From: Alphaproteobacteria bacterium Ga0077535
GTDB taxonomy: Bacteria; Pseudomonadota; Alphaproteobacteria; Caulobacterales; Aquidulcibacteraceae
Direction of reading: 5' to 3'
DNA length: 64,000 nt
Assembly: GCA_001464425.1 (NCBI GenBank)
Contig: LNEK01000007.1
Span: 36,246 to 100,245, forward strand
Part shown: positions 1 through 9,392 of the stretch, in pieces
Layout: each line of letters opens with the position of its first letter
Position numbering within the stretch: position 1 is the stretch's first letter
Notes under the pieces: generated by a model
What the model was told of the DNA's origin: nothing
Database searches by the model: none
What the model saw: only the letters and a program-made list of their open reading frames with translations
Translations under genes and position numbers: made by a program

Positions 1-26
1 GGACCCGCGCTCCAGGCGACCCAGGG

Positions 27-770
27 CTAGAGCCGTCTGCCCATCGCCCGCTCATCCATTTTTTGAAGCGTGCCCAAGCTGACGATTGTGATCTTGCCCC
101 GATCCAACTCGATCACACCCTCTTCTTTCAGGGCGTGAAGCTGACGCGAGACAGCCTCGCGCGTGGCGCCAATGAGGGCGGCTAGCGAAGCTTGCGTGGG
201 CGAAGGATTAAGCCGGCGACGGTCGCCGCCCGGGACGAGGTGGGCGTGGCGAATGAGTTCCGCCAGCAGCCGATTGCGCGCGTTGCCTGCGGCGAGTTCG
301 TAGGCCCGGGCGCCGTAGTTCAGCGCGTGTGTCACCAGCGTGCGCGTCAGGTTCTTTGCGAATGCCGCCGACTTATCGGAGAGAGAAAGGAAGTAATCAG
401 TCGGTATGTCGACGATCACGCCGCCGCGATCCACGAAGAGCCGGTGCGCGTCGCCGAAGCTGTGTCCAGCCAGGGCGACGGCGAACCCGAACGCCTCGCG
501 CGGCTTGACCCCATACATGGTGACAGTCTCGCCGTGGGGCGTGGTTACGCCGACGCGATACTCGCCACTCCATACAAATGCGACGCGCGCATGAAAGTCG
601 CGCTCGAAGATGCTCGTAGCCCGGTTCTTGAACTTAGTCCGACGCAGGAGGGAAAACACCTCCTCAAGCACTTCATCGGCGACGCCGTTGAACAGGTGCA
701 GTTGGCGCAAGTCTTGTGGCGTCTTTGGACCGTTGCCTGCCAAATCCATAGATGTTGCCATGAAATCCAT
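27..770 (-). CDS. Crp/Fnr-type transcriptional regulator
   Basis: The protein has a cyclic-nucleotide-binding-fold N-terminal half (sensor beta-barrel from about residue 25) and a C-terminal winged helix. The recognition segment reads PTQASLAALIGATREAVSRQL. The usual cAMP pocket (FGE followed by PRxA) is absent; the equivalent stretch reads AFGFAVALAGH. A ligand other than cAMP, or none, is therefore likely. It resembles the Crp-fold proteins encoded at 22.8, 24.3 and 26.2 kb. A GTG at 794 would add eight residues; the ATG at 770 is preferred because it opens directly onto the family fold. The upstream region holds a remnant of an HTH gene. Target genes are unknown. Confidence 0.85.
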   Translation of the reverse strand: MDFMATSMDLAGNGPKTPQDLRQLHLFNGVADEVLEEVFSLLRRTKFKNRATSIFERDFHARVAFVWSGEYRVGVTTPHGETVTMYGVKPREAFGFAVALAGHSFGDAHRLFVDRGGVIVDIPTDYFLSLSDKSAAFAKNLTRTLVTHALNYGARAYELAAGNARNRLLAELIRHAHLVPGGDRRRLNPSPTQASLAALIGATREAVSRQLHALKEEGVIELDRGKITIVSLGTLQKMDERAMGRRL

Positions 771-812
771 CTTAGCTTGAGAGCCAGCGGGCACGCACCG
801 TTTGCGTCTCGA

Positions 813-917
813 TCACGCAGGCCACCGCCCTCCAGGAAAATAAATGTCGGCGGCCCCTAAGGTTTCTCTAATCTTAGAGAGCGTGCCTGTTTGCATGCCG
901 CCTTTGCCGGTCTCCGC
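813..917 (-). pseudogene. C-terminal remnant of a small XRE/HTH gene
   Basis: Read on the minus strand, this stretch encodes ETGKGGMQTGTLSKIRETL followed by a short unrelated tail ending at a TGA at 813-815. The block 861-914 matches 1491-1544, inside the intact HTH gene at 1413-1649, at all but one of 54 positions. Upstream of the block the frame stays open but no longer resembles the HTH domain. It is best read as a duplicated, truncated 3' end of such a gene. Confidence 0.5.
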
Positions 918-1089
918 GGGAAGAATCTTGTCAAGCTTTTGGCGGGGAGGGCGTTGCGTGGACCCGTACCGAGATCAGCGCTTGGATCGCACGCGGGGTG
1001 CATTCGCTGGCGTCGCCTGGCGCTGGCGTGAAACAAATCGAGGCTTAGTCTCGCGACGAAAGAGTTGATCCGCGATTTGCGGCAGCTGT

Positions 1090-1359
1090 TTATCGCTTGC
1101 TGGCGGCATCGCCTTCGTCTTTGAACGGATCCCCCTGTCTGGTCCTTCGAGACGGCGCTTCGCACTCGGCTCCGCGCGGGGCGCTTTCTACAAGCCAAAC
1201 CCCGAGGGCGGACGGGTGACGCGCCTCCCAGTCCTTTGCGGACACCAACAGGCATGCATCATCGGCGAGGCCGATACGCTGAGGCTCGCCCGCGCGTGCG
1301 CGGCGCAGCAGTTCTGACAATTGCGCTCGTGCGTCCCGGACAGTCCACGCTTCAGACAT
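1090..1359 (-). CDS. Phd/YefM-type antitoxin, orphan
   Basis: The 89-residue protein begins WTVRDARAQLSELLRRARAG, followed by a QRIGLADDACLLVSAKDWE stretch. This matches the Phd/YefM antitoxin fold (DNA-binding N-terminus, toxin-binding C-terminus). Such antitoxins normally repress their own operon and neutralise a VapC or RelE-type toxin encoded just downstream. No toxin frame is visible in 860-1089; that space holds only open frames without recognisable domains and the HTH remnant. The start is the ATG at 1359. It may have lost its toxin or may act on a toxin encoded elsewhere. Confidence 0.65.
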   Translation of the reverse strand: MSEAWTVRDARAQLSELLRRARAGEPQRIGLADDACLLVSAKDWEARHPSALGVWLVESAPRGAECEAPSRRTRQGDPFKDEGDAASKR

Positions 1360-1412
1360 TTCAGCACTCCTGCGATCACGAGTTGGCTGGCAAGGACCCT
1401 CAGAGCCAGGCT

Positions 1413-1649
1413 CTATGTCCTGTTTTTCAACCTGACGCCCGGCCCATAACGATCGTCCGCCTCAAGGAATACGATGCCGGCATGTTCAAGGGTTTCTCTA
1501 ATCTTAGAGAGAGTGCCTGTTTGCATGCCGCCTTTGCCGGTCTCGAAGCGGAGGATGGTGGATTCCGCGACGGAGCTGGCATCGGCTAACTCTCGGACGC
1601 TTAATCCAAGAGCCGCTCTGGCCATTCTAATTTGCGCGGGCGTGGGCAT
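1413..1649 (-). CDS. small XRE-family HTH regulator
   Basis: This 78-residue protein is almost entirely one helix-turn-helix domain: QIRMARAALGLSVRELADAS, then VAESTILRFETGKGG, then KIRETLEHAGIVFLE. The layout is the common stand-alone lambda-repressor-like form, and the C-terminus ends shortly after the fifth helix. Part of its coding sequence (1491-1544) is duplicated at 861-914. It is divergent from the Tat-signal-like gene at 1754, with about 100 bp between them. It may regulate that gene or the nearby integrase, but no operator was identified. Confidence 0.75.
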   Translation of the reverse strand: MPTPAQIRMARAALGLSVRELADASSVAESTILRFETGKGGMQTGTLSKIRETLEHAGIVFLEADDRYGPGVRLKNRT

Positions 1650-1685
1650 AGTCGGTGAAATTCTCTAAATACTGAGCGGAAATCG

Positions 1686-1714
1686 TTGACGAAGTCAGCG
1701 AAATCCACTAAGTT
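1686..1714 (+). promoter_or_regulatory. putative sigma70-like promoter
   Basis: TTGACG at 1686-1691 and TAAGTT at 1709-1714 are separated by 17 bases. They lie 40 bp before the gene at 1754, in the divergent region with the XRE gene. The match is to the general consensus only. Confidence 0.35.
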
Positions 1715-1753
1715 CTAGCCGTAATCCTCTTAATAGACGGTTTGAGGGCTGGG

Positions 1754-2209
1754 ATGAAGGTATCACGACGAAGCCTAATGTTGGGCGCGGCCGCCCTTCC
1801 GGGTTTGTCGGCCGCCTCGGATGCGCCCGCTCTCGACCCGGTTACTAGAGCGGTCTCGAAATGGCTGTGTGGGAGGGCGGAGGTGGACGCACTCGCACTG
1901 CGCTGGCAGCGGTTAGAAACCCAGCTCTTCAAGCGCTGCAAACATCTGGGTCTGACGCGCGCTCTCCGAAGCGGCTTGCCGGAAGCGCGCGAGCTCCGCG
2001 CGCTAACGCGCAAGCTCAACGCTGCCGAGAGGAAATTAGAGCGCTCCGCCCAGCAGATCGCTCAGATGCGCGCAACCAGCGGGCAGGGCGCACTTGCTAA
2101 GATTGAGATGGGCCTCAGGATTCAAGAGCCGCAGGACTGCGAGGAAATGGCCTGGGTGCTGATCAAGGGCGGCGCCGACGAATTGCGCGAAGTGTTGAAG
2201 TGCAGATGA
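1754..2209 (+). CDS. hypothetical protein with Tat-like signal
   Basis: The N-terminus MKVSRRSLMLGAAALPGLSA has the twin-arginine and hydrophobic core of a Tat signal, although the exact SRRxFLK motif is only approximate. The mature part is mostly helical, with many Arg, Glu and Leu residues and a likely coiled-coil around residues 85-120. No domain was recognised. The ATG at 1754 follows a GAGGG ribosome-binding site; an upstream TTG at 1742 is less likely. Its stop overlaps the start of the recombinase gene (ATGA), so the two are probably co-translated. Confidence 0.6.
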   Translation: MKVSRRSLMLGAAALPGLSAASDAPALDPVTRAVSKWLCGRAEVDALALRWQRLETQLFKRCKHLGLTRALRSGLPEARELRALTRKLNAAERKLERSAQQIAQMRATSGQGALAKIEMGLRIQEPQDCEEMAWVLIKGGADELREVLKCR

Positions 2210-3189
2210 AGCAGGCGCGCTCTCCTGGTGGCGGCCGCGCTACTCCAGCAGCGGCGCTGGAAGCGATGTTCGCGCGCTGCAAAGGCGCGTATGCGGACAC
2301 AACGCTGCGCGGCTATCTCACCGATCTCAGAGCCTTCCAAGCATGGTGCGCGAACGAGGGGGAGGAGTGGCTTCCCGCCAAGCCGGATGTTGTCGCCGCC
2401 TTCATCGACGCTGAAGTCGATGCCGTTTCACCAGCGACCTTGCGTCGACGTCTGGCTTCGATCGCCTTCGCGCACGCGATGTCTGATGTGCCGAGCCCAA
2501 CTGGCGCAAGCGCGGTGCGGCTCGCGCTTCGCCGCGCCGCTAAACGCAAGCCACGCCGGCCAGTACAGTCTAAAGGGCTGACCGCCGACCTGCTCAGACA
2601 GATTTTGGATAAGCAGCCGAAGACGCTCGCGGGCGCGCGGGACGCTGCCCTTATCGCGATCGGTTACGACACGCTCTGCCGCAGCGCTGAGCTTGCCGCC
2701 ATGCGTCTTGAGCACCTGCGTCCCGGAGCAGGCGGGCAGTGGAGCGTCCTGATCACCCGGTCAAAGTGCGACCAGGCCGGCGACGGGCGTACAGCCTGGC
2801 TGTCGACGCAGACGTCAAAGACGCTGCAGCGTTGGCTTAAGTTATCAAAGATTGAGGAGGGGCCGCTCTTTCGTGGGCTTCATCTCGGGCGGCCATCCGA
2901 GTGCGCCATGGACACCAGCTCAATACGCCGGCTGATTAAGCGTGCGGCGCGGAGTGCTGGTGTAGAAATCGAGACTGCGCGCGGCCTGTCCGGTCATTCA
3001 ATGCGCGTAGGCGCGGCGCAGGATATGCTGGTCGCTGGTTTTGACTCGCTCGCGATTATGCAGGCCGGAGGCTGGAAGACGACCGCGGTCTTGCTTCGCT
3101 ACGTGGAGAATGCATCCACCCTCGAACTGCACAAGCGAAGATGGCAGCCGCGCGTCCGTGACGCGCTTCAAGCGGCTGCCGGTGACTGA
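2206..3189 (+). CDS. tyrosine-type site-specific recombinase
   Basis: The layout is that of a phage-integrase/XerC-like recombinase. An N-terminal SAM-like DNA-binding domain (about residues 12-100, TLRGYLTDLRAFQAWC) precedes a catalytic domain. Visible catalytic positions are the first Arg in LCRSAELAAMR, the Lys in ITRSKCDQ, the HSMR box, the Trp in QAGGWKT, and the nucleophilic Tyr in LLRYVENAS. The length is usual for the family, so it looks intact. The ATG at 2206 overlaps the previous stop by four bases. It ends 11 bp from the 3' end of wecC, which suggests that a mobile segment abuts the polysaccharide locus. No attachment site was found. Confidence 0.85.
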   Translation: MKQARSPGGGRATPAAALEAMFARCKGAYADTTLRGYLTDLRAFQAWCANEGEEWLPAKPDVVAAFIDAEVDAVSPATLRRRLASIAFAHAMSDVPSPTGASAVRLALRRAAKRKPRRPVQSKGLTADLLRQILDKQPKTLAGARDAALIAIGYDTLCRSAELAAMRLEHLRPGAGGQWSVLITRSKCDQAGDGRTAWLSTQTSKTLQRWLKLSKIEEGPLFRGLHLGRPSECAMDTSSIRRLIKRAARSAGVEIETARGLSGHSMRVGAAQDMLVAGFDSLAIMQAGGWKTTAVLLRYVENASTLELHKRRWQPRVRDALQAAAGD

Positions 3190-3200
3190 ACTGCCCTGAT

Positions 3201-4484
3201 CTATTGGGCGCGCTCTCGCGACCAGATCCCCCGCGTATCAACTAGCTGCTTTGTGGTGATGCGCTCGTGCGGGATGTCTCTGAACTGTGTGTGGTCCACC
3301 AACAAGACTATCAAGTCAGCGGCTAGGCCTACTTCAATGTCGACCAGCGCGACGTCGCGATTGACCAACTCACGGGGAAGCTCGTCCGCAAACGGTTCGA
3401 TCGCACAGAGGGACACGTCCGGATATCGAAGACTGAGTTCTTCGGACAGCTTTTCGACGACTTCGATCGCTGGCGATTCACGAAGGTCATCGATGTTGGG
3501 CTTATAAGCTAATCCGAAACAGGCGATCGATTTGATGGCGCCAGCCTCCACCTTGCTCAGGATTTCGGCGACCACTTGGCGTGGACGTCCCGAATTTATC
3601 CAACGCGCTTCGCGGATGAGACGCGCCTTATCGCCAAAAGTGGAGACGATGAACCATGGGTCGACGGCGATACAGTGACCGCCGACGCCGGGTCCGGGTT
3701 GCAGGATATTGACGCGCGGGTGGCGATTAGAGAGCTGAATGAGCTCCCACACATTGATTCCACGTTCGCCGCAGATCGCGGCAAGCTCATTTGCGAACGC
3801 GATGTTGACATCGCGATAGGCATTTTCGGTGAGCTTCGCCAACTCCGCGGTGCGCGCGTCAGTGATGATGCATTCGCCTTTGACAAACGTCTTGTAGAAG
3901 TCACGAGCTGCCTTTCCGCTCGCCGGACACAAGCCGCCGATAATACGGTCGTTGCCCACGAGTTCGACTAGCATGTTTCCAGGTAGCACCCGTTCGGGAC
4001 AATGAGCGATCAAGATGTCTGGTGTTTGATCGGAAGCATCGCTGCGATGGGAAAAGCTCAGATCGGGGCGCGCTGCGGCCAACCAGTGCGACACCTGTTC
4101 GGTGGCGCCCACGGGCACCGTCGATTCAAGAATGACAAGATTGCCCTTTTGTAGTGAGGGGGCGATCGAGTGCGTTGCAGCCTTTACGTAGGCAAGGCTC
4201 GGTTTGTACCCGCCTTCGAAGGGAGTGGGGACAGCGATTACGAAAACGTCGCCCGTGCGGGGCGTGGTGCTCGCTGACAGCATGCGGCGCGTCACGACAT
4301 CCTTTAGAAGCTCTGGCAGTCCCGGTTCAACGATGGTGCAGACGCCTTCGCGGACGCGTCCAACAATGCTCTCGTTGATGTCGACCCCATGCACCTGCAC
4401 GCCGTGCTGTGCGAGCATTACGGCGGTTGGCAGGCCAATATAGCCGAGGCCGACTATAACGCAGGTCTTTGCCGGCTCGGTCAT
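3201..4484 (-). CDS. wecC: UDP-N-acetyl-D-mannosamine dehydrogenase
   Basis: This NAD-dependent UDP-sugar 6-dehydrogenase oxidises UDP-ManNAc to UDP-ManNAcA. The N-terminal Rossmann motif is GLGYIGLP (from about residue 11). The catalytic Cys sits in [14 protein letters not shown], and a C-terminal UDP-binding domain follows ([15 protein letters not shown]). The length of 427 is typical. It is coupled to wecB by an ATGA overlap and is the last gene of the polysaccharide locus. The WecC rather than UDP-glucose dehydrogenase assignment rests on the adjacent wecB and overall resemblance. Confidence 0.9.
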   Translation of the reverse strand: MTEPAKTCVIVGLGYIGLPTAVMLAQHGVQVHGVDINESIVGRVREGVCTIVEPGLPELLKDVVTRRMLSASTTPRTGDVFVIAVPTPFEGGYKPSLAYVKAATHSIAPSLQKGNLVILESTVPVGATEQVSHWLAAARPDLSFSHRSDASDQTPDILIAHCPERVLPGNMLVELVGNDRIIGGLCPASGKAARDFYKTFVKGECIITDARTAELAKLTENAYRDVNIAFANELAAICGERGINVWELIQLSNRHPRVNILQPGPGVGGHCIAVDPWFIVSTFGDKARLIREARWINSGRPRQVVAEILSKVEAGAIKSIACFGLAYKPNIDDLRESPAIEVVEKLSEELSLRYPDVSLCAIEPFADELPRELVNRDVALVDIEVGLAADLIVLLVDHTQFRDIPHERITTKQLVDTRGIWSRERAQ

Positions 4485-5605
4485 TGGAGGCTCCTATTTA
4501 GAATGATGTCGACGATGCGCTCGGAAGCGCGGCCATCCCCGTAAGGATTGTGGGCGTGCGCCATGGCGTCGTAGGCGTCTGGGTTGCGAAGAACGTGACG
4601 CACCGTTTCCACGATGGTGGCGCGGTCGGCGCCAACCAGTTTTACGGTGCCAGCGTCCACCGCTTCTGGGCGCTCAGTCACATCGCGCATCACGAAAACG
4701 GGTTTGCCCAAGGAAGGCGCTTCTTCCTGAATGCCGCCGCTATCGGTGAGAATGAGGTGCGAGCGCCGCATGAGGGCGACGAAAGGCAGGTATTCCAGCG
4801 GATCGATCAGAAAAACGTTGTCGACGTCGCCGAGAATTCTACGGACGGGCTCTTGTACATTTGGATTGAGGTGAACGGGATAGACCACTTCAACATTGGG
4901 TTCCCGCGATAGGTCAGAGATCGCGTGGCACACATTCTCAAATGGCCTGCCGAAATTTTCACGCCGATGGCCAGTGACGACGATCAGTTTCTTGGCATCG
5001 TTCAGGAATGAAAACTGCTTTTGTAGGCTAGCCGCGAGTGCTTGGTCGGCATCGATCACGCTGACGGTTGTTAACAGCGCGTCGATGACGGTGTTGCCGG
5101 TGACGTGAATGCGTCGTGAATCTATGTGCTCTCGAAGCAGGTTCTGCCGAGCGCCTTCTGTCGGCGCAAAGTATGTGGATGTGACGATGTCGCAGACGCG
5201 ACGGTTCACTTCTTCCGGCCAGGGTTTGAAGATGTCACCCGATCGGAGCCCGGCTTCGACGTGACCCACTTCGATCTTTTGATAAAAGCAGGCAAGCGAG
5301 GTCGCGAGCGTTGTCGTGGTGTCGCCGTGCACCAAAACCAGGTCGGGCTTCGCCTCCTGCAAGACCGCTTCCATACGGCTGAGGATTGCACATGTGATTT
5401 GAGACAAGCCTTGCGCCGCAACCATGATGTCGAGGTCGTAGTCGGGCTCGATCGAAAAGAGGGTCAAAACTTGATCGAGCATCTCACGATGCTGACCGGT
5501 CACGCACACCTTAGTCTCGATACCGGAGGTTTTGCGGAGAGCATTGACGACCGGCGCCATCTTGATGGCTTCCGGGCGCGTACCGAAGACGACGAGCACT
5601 TTCAT
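4481..5605 (-). CDS. wecB: UDP-N-acetylglucosamine 2-epimerase (non-hydrolysing)
   Basis: The enzyme interconverts UDP-GlcNAc and UDP-ManNAc, feeding the following wecC. Family signatures are [19 protein letters not shown] at the N-terminus, [19 protein letters not shown], the [15 protein letters not shown] nucleotide-binding segment, and RDVTERPEA. The ATG at 5605 is chosen because it opens exactly at the conserved [12 protein letters not shown]; an upstream in-frame start at 5644 adds 13 residues without family support. The stop overlaps the wecC start. Confidence 0.92.
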   Translation of the reverse strand: MKVLVVFGTRPEAIKMAPVVNALRKTSGIETKVCVTGQHREMLDQVLTLFSIEPDYDLDIMVAAQGLSQITCAILSRMEAVLQEAKPDLVLVHGDTTTTLATSLACFYQKIEVGHVEAGLRSGDIFKPWPEEVNRRVCDIVTSTYFAPTEGARQNLLREHIDSRRIHVTGNTVIDALLTTVSVIDADQALAASLQKQFSFLNDAKKLIVVTGHRRENFGRPFENVCHAISDLSREPNVEVVYPVHLNPNVQEPVRRILGDVDNVFLIDPLEYLPFVALMRRSHLILTDSGGIQEEAPSLGKPVFVMRDVTERPEAVDAGTVKLVGADRATIVETVRHVLRNPDAYDAMAHAHNPYGDGRASERIVDIILNRSLQ

Positions 5606-5660
5606 GAAAAAGTCCGGGGTGTTCGAAAAGGCCGGCGCGCACACATCGTCGCTGCGCGCG

Positions 5661-6944
5661 TCAAATGGGCTCCGAAGGCGCTGGGGCTCGGTGCGCGGGG
5701 AGGTCGGCGCCTGCTCGCGTTCGTGCGGTCTTATCCAATGCGTGCAGCATTGCGCCGGCTAGGTGGCGGCGGTCATAGCGCGGCGCGGCGGCGCGGGCGT
5801 TATGCCGATAGGACGCAAGCAGGTCTGGATTCTGTTTGAGACGCAGGAGGGCATGGGCGAGCTCCATCGCATTCTGCGGCTCAAAGGTTTCGCCCACGGC
5901 CTCGCGCCGGACGATGTCGGCGGATTCGCCTTCGACGCCGTGGAGCACCGGAAGGCCCATGGCCATGCACTCGAACAGCTTTGAGGGAATGACCGTGGTG
6001 AAAAGGGGATCTCGCTTCAGATGGATGATTGAGGCGTCGAGTAGCGCCCAATAATTCGACACTTCGTGCTTCGGCACCGTGTCAAGAAAGGTGACGTTCT
6101 TTAGCGCCATGGTCTCGGCGCGAGAGATGAGGGCCTTTTTCTGGGCGCCGTCCCCAAGAAGAAGGATGTGGATGTCAGCTGCGTCCGGCGTGCGCGCAAG
6201 AATTTCGCCCGCGTCCAGCAGCGTATCTAGGCCGTGCGCCAGGCCGTGTGTTCCGACGTAGCCGACGATAAACCGCCCTTGTAGTCCAAGCCGCGTTGTA
6301 AGTTCGATCGGCTTGGGGCGTGGGGCAAATTGGGTCAGGTCCGCGCCGTTCGTGACCACATCGATTTTGTCGGCGGGGATACCGCGTTGGGTGAGAGCGC
6401 GCTTAAACGAGTGCGTAACAGCGATGATACGTGTGGCGCGGCGATAGAGAAACATCTCCACGTTCTCGGTCATCGACAGCAGTGCGCCGGGTTTGATCGC
6501 GCCGACGGCCTTGATAGATTCTGGCCAGATGTCGCGCAGCTCAAAGACCCACGGTCTGCGCTTCAAGAATCCAGTGCAGCATGCAGCGAGCGCGGTGAAG
6601 AACTGTGGCGAGGTGCCGACGATGACGTCAACACCTCGGACGCCGAGCGCGGCAATGCTGGAAGCAATGCCAAAGCTCACATAGTCGAGGGTTCGCCTGT
6701 AGAAGCCCTCATTGGCGGTGATGTAGGTCCAGACGCGGATAACGCGAATGCCATCGATCACTTCGCTCTGCCAAAGCTTATTCTTGTAGCCGTCGAAAAC
6801 GCGGCCCTTGGGAAAATTGGGTGCGCAGGTGATGACGGTGACCCGGTGTCCGGCGAGCACCCATTCACGCGTGTGCTCGAATGTACGGCTCGCGGGCGCG
6901 TTCACTTCCGGGGGGAAGTTGTCGGTCAGGAAAAGGATGTGCAT
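5661..6944 (-). CDS. WbuB-like family 4 glycosyltransferase
   Basis: The protein has the GT-B fold of family 4. The N-terminus [20 protein letters not shown] and the stretch [21 protein letters not shown] are typical of the WbuB group, which adds an N-acetylated amino sugar to a lipid-linked oligosaccharide at the inner membrane. The C-terminal nucleotide-sugar site contains [20 protein letters not shown]. The gene lies 13 bp after the lyase-like gene and 55 bp before wecB. The acceptor and donor sugars cannot be read from sequence; an amino sugar made by the locus is plausible. Confidence 0.82.
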   Translation of the reverse strand: MHILFLTDNFPPEVNAPASRTFEHTREWVLAGHRVTVITCAPNFPKGRVFDGYKNKLWQSEVIDGIRVIRVWTYITANEGFYRRTLDYVSFGIASSIAALGVRGVDVIVGTSPQFFTALAACCTGFLKRRPWVFELRDIWPESIKAVGAIKPGALLSMTENVEMFLYRRATRIIAVTHSFKRALTQRGIPADKIDVVTNGADLTQFAPRPKPIELTTRLGLQGRFIVGYVGTHGLAHGLDTLLDAGEILARTPDAADIHILLLGDGAQKKALISRAETMALKNVTFLDTVPKHEVSNYWALLDASIIHLKRDPLFTTVIPSKLFECMAMGLPVLHGVEGESADIVRREAVGETFEPQNAMELAHALLRLKQNPDLLASYRHNARAAAPRYDRRHLAGAMLHALDKTARTRAGADLPAHRAPAPSEPI

Positions 6945-6957
6945 CGTATGGGGTGGG

Positions 6958-8604
6958 CTAAGCCCAGCTGACTTCCAACGCCGAGCGTCCTTGGTGGAGC
7001 GGCACCACTAGACAGGTATTGTCGATGCTCTTGCCAAACTCGGGGTGCCAGGTTGTGCGTTCGATGCGGGCAGGTCCACCCTCTGAGCGCCAAGCGATCC
7101 GCTCGCCGCTCTTGAGAACGAACTTGCCGGAGTTGGGCGAATAGAGGCTGATCAAGACGTCTGGATGTAAATGGAAGCGCGCTTCGGCAATGTGCGCGCC
7201 GCTCCTGACATGATCGGCAACGCAGAGTGCGCGAGGCGCCAGACGCCACTTTCGTGTGTGCGTCGGTGCGCTCGCAAGACTGCGATATCCGTCATGAGAG
7301 CCCTCAAGCTCCAGGGCGTCACCATCTGAATGCCAGCGGACGCCGAAGGGAGACGCTCGAGCGCCCACGCGAAACCCGCTCCAAACGTCCGAGGAATTGA
7401 CGCCACCGACAACCACGGTGTTATGGGCCGCAGTCCCGCGTTGGCGCTGTCGCTCTGGTCCGGTGCCATAGAGCGACGTGCCGGAATTGACGAAGAGGCG
7501 CTGGCCGAACAGGGATGCTTCGAAGCTCAGTGTATCCGCATGAGCATGTCCGGGCAGATAGTCAGGGCCTACGGCGCCGACATCAGCGATCAGAACCGCG
7601 TCTGGCTGCGAGAGCCTGGCGTAGCCACTTTCACGCAACCGCGTCACTTGGAGCAACGGGGCCGGCTCGTTGATGAGAAGTCGTCGAGCGTAGGCGAAAA
7701 GTTCTTCGTTAGAGGGCGCGATTCCAAATGCGGAGTCGTTGAAGAAGCTGATGGCTCCGTCCGGGTGAGACATGGCGCTTAGCCAATGTCCCATCTTTGC
7801 AGCGAGAGCCCGCCACGTAGAGACGAGCTCAGTCTCAGCTGGCAGCAAAGCGGGGGCGTAATGTTGAGCGAGGTTGATGAGGTCGAGCACGTCCTCGAAA
7901 GCGATTGCGTGATACATCGGCGAGAGTTCGAACTGGCCACCATCGGCGAGGATTTGTTCGCTAGTCTCTCGGAATAGGATCTCGAACCCCTTGTTGCGCC
8001 AGCCATTTGTCTCTTCGCTTTCAAAGAAGAGTCCAGCGAAGATCAGCGCCTTGGCATTGGCAAATAGATGATTGCCGAGGAGATGCCATTCGAGACGCTG
8101 TGACAGCCAACGCGCCTGTGTTGCGAGGCTGTTCAGAAGCGTACGATCCAAGTGGTTGCCGGCTAACGCCCATTTTATCCAGTTCACGATGCGAAGCGAT
8201 GTTGGATAAGGTGCCCAGCCGACACCCGCGCCGGGCGGATTTCGATCAACCCAATCTTTGAGGAGCGGGCGTTGCCAAACGGTCCGCTTAGCGGAGTCAA
8301 ATGCGTTGAGGTCGTCGAAGTAGTGTTGGTTGTAACGCCAAAGGGTATCGAGTTGGGGGCCGTCCCATCCGATGTCGGACAAATCTGCTTCGGTGTTCAG
8401 AAGCTCGAGCGTCGTTAAACTCAGTAGGCTTTGTTGTCGTCGCGCTGGCTGCATCCAGGCGTCAGAAGCGAGCCTGAGCTTTGGCGCCGCCATCATCACC
8501 GCTGGCGGCTTGGCGGCCATGAACCAAACCCGACCATAGAGCTGTATCGGGCGAAGCCTTCGTAGCGTCTCCCAGTAACGTTCAGCCGTTTGGAGCGGAT
8601 GCAT
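6958..8604 (-). CDS. heparinase II/III-like polysaccharide lyase family protein
   Basis: An alpha/alpha-toroid N-terminal domain comes first (about residues 70-330, with NWIKWALAGNH, LEWHLLGNHLFANAKAL and DGGQFELSPMYH). A beta-sandwich C-terminal domain follows, with GHAHADTLSFE and AAHNTVVVGGVNSSDVW. This matches the heparinase II/III-like family commonly found inside alphaproteobacterial exopolysaccharide loci. It may trim or remodel the polymer; lyase activity is inferred from family. No obvious signal peptide is visible, which is common for this group. It sits in a tight run with the methyltransferase and glycosyltransferase genes. Confidence 0.82.
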   Translation of the reverse strand: MHPLQTAERYWETLRRLRPIQLYGRVWFMAAKPPAVMMAAPKLRLASDAWMQPARRQQSLLSLTTLELLNTEADLSDIGWDGPQLDTLWRYNQHYFDDLNAFDSAKRTVWQRPLLKDWVDRNPPGAGVGWAPYPTSLRIVNWIKWALAGNHLDRTLLNSLATQARWLSQRLEWHLLGNHLFANAKALIFAGLFFESEETNGWRNKGFEILFRETSEQILADGGQFELSPMYHAIAFEDVLDLINLAQHYAPALLPAETELVSTWRALAAKMGHWLSAMSHPDGAISFFNDSAFGIAPSNEELFAYARRLLINEPAPLLQVTRLRESGYARLSQPDAVLIADVGAVGPDYLPGHAHADTLSFEASLFGQRLFVNSGTSLYGTGPERQRQRGTAAHNTVVVGGVNSSDVWSGFRVGARASPFGVRWHSDGDALELEGSHDGYRSLASAPTHTRKWRLAPRALCVADHVRSGAHIAEARFHLHPDVLISLYSPNSGKFVLKSGERIAWRSEGGPARIERTTWHPEFGKSIDNTCLVVPLHQGRSALEVSWA

Positions 8605-8669
8605 CGGCTAGAGCTAGCGGTTACCGAAACGAAGACGTTGCGGCGAGTAACGAGTTGCGTGATCCGGCA

Positions 8670-9392
8670 TCACGGCGTCCCGGTCTTTCGAAGCTCGGCA
8701 ATCAGGAGAATACGGAACATCGCCAACAAATCGGTCGTGTTGACAATGCGCTCATACAGGAAGCCAAAGAAATAGGTGATCGGTGTGATCCGCATGTACT
8801 CGGGGCGCCCTTCGATTCGTGAGATGCGTTCAACTCGGAATCCCGCTTGGGCGGCAAGCTGGGTCACTGTGGAAGCGGTGTTCGCACGGTAAAGCGTGGG
8901 GAACGTATCCACTTCGGCTCGGCCGCGGAGCTTATTGATAAACCGGTGAAAGCTGTGCGGCGTAAACCGAGCAATTGTTGGCATGTAGTGGGACTTGTTG
9001 GGCGTCTTGAAGAGCAGCACCCCTCCCGGTTTGAGGACACGATTGATCTCGCGGACGACCTCGAGTGGGTTAGCGAGGTGTTCCATGACGTTATCCGCGA
9101 ACGCCACATCAAAAGTGTTGTCATCGTAGGGAATACGGCCCGCGTCGGCGGTACGTCCCTCGTCGAGCATGGGATTCGCGAGAACGCGAGGGTCCAAGTC
9201 CACGCCGCACATTCGAGCGACCTGGCCACGAAAGTTCATTTCGGGGACAATGCCTGCACCGGCGCCGACATCCAGAACGGTAGAACTCGGCCTCAAGTAT
9301 GAGACAATCCGCTCGCGAAAAAGTTGGTCATCCCAATTGCGCGCATGATGAGGATAGAGCCGTCGGTCTAGCCAGGATGTGAGGCCACTCAT
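8670..9392 (-). CDS. class I SAM-dependent methyltransferase
   Basis: A Rossmann-like fold is indicated by VLDVGAGAGIVPEM (motif I), DVAFADNVMEHLANP (motif II/III) and INRVLKPGGVLLFKTPN. These mark a UbiE/type-11-like methyltransferase. The start codon overlaps the stop of the upstream oxidoreductase by one base (TGATG), so translation is coupled. The position suggests methylation of a sugar or lipid-linked intermediate, but the substrate is unknown. Confidence 0.85.
   Translation of the reverse strand: MSGLTSWLDRRLYPHHARNWDDQLFRERIVSYLRPSSTVLDVGAGAGIVPEMNFRGQVARMCGVDLDPRVLANPMLDEGRTADAGRIPYDDNTFDVAFADNVMEHLANPLEVVREINRVLKPGGVLLFKTPNKSHYMPTIARFTPHSFHRFINKLRGRAEVDTFPTLYRANTASTVTQLAAQAGFRVERISRIEGRPEYMRITPITYFFGFLYERIVNTTDLLAMFRILLIAELRKTGTP

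Noticed and set aside
857..1255. 132-codon frame overlapping the antitoxin gene
   Set aside because: It is Arg-rich with no domain and is a shadow of the antitoxin and HTH-remnant sequence.
5126..5839. Long antisense frame across wecB
   Set aside because: Its composition mirrors the wecB codons, and wecB has a clear family assignment.
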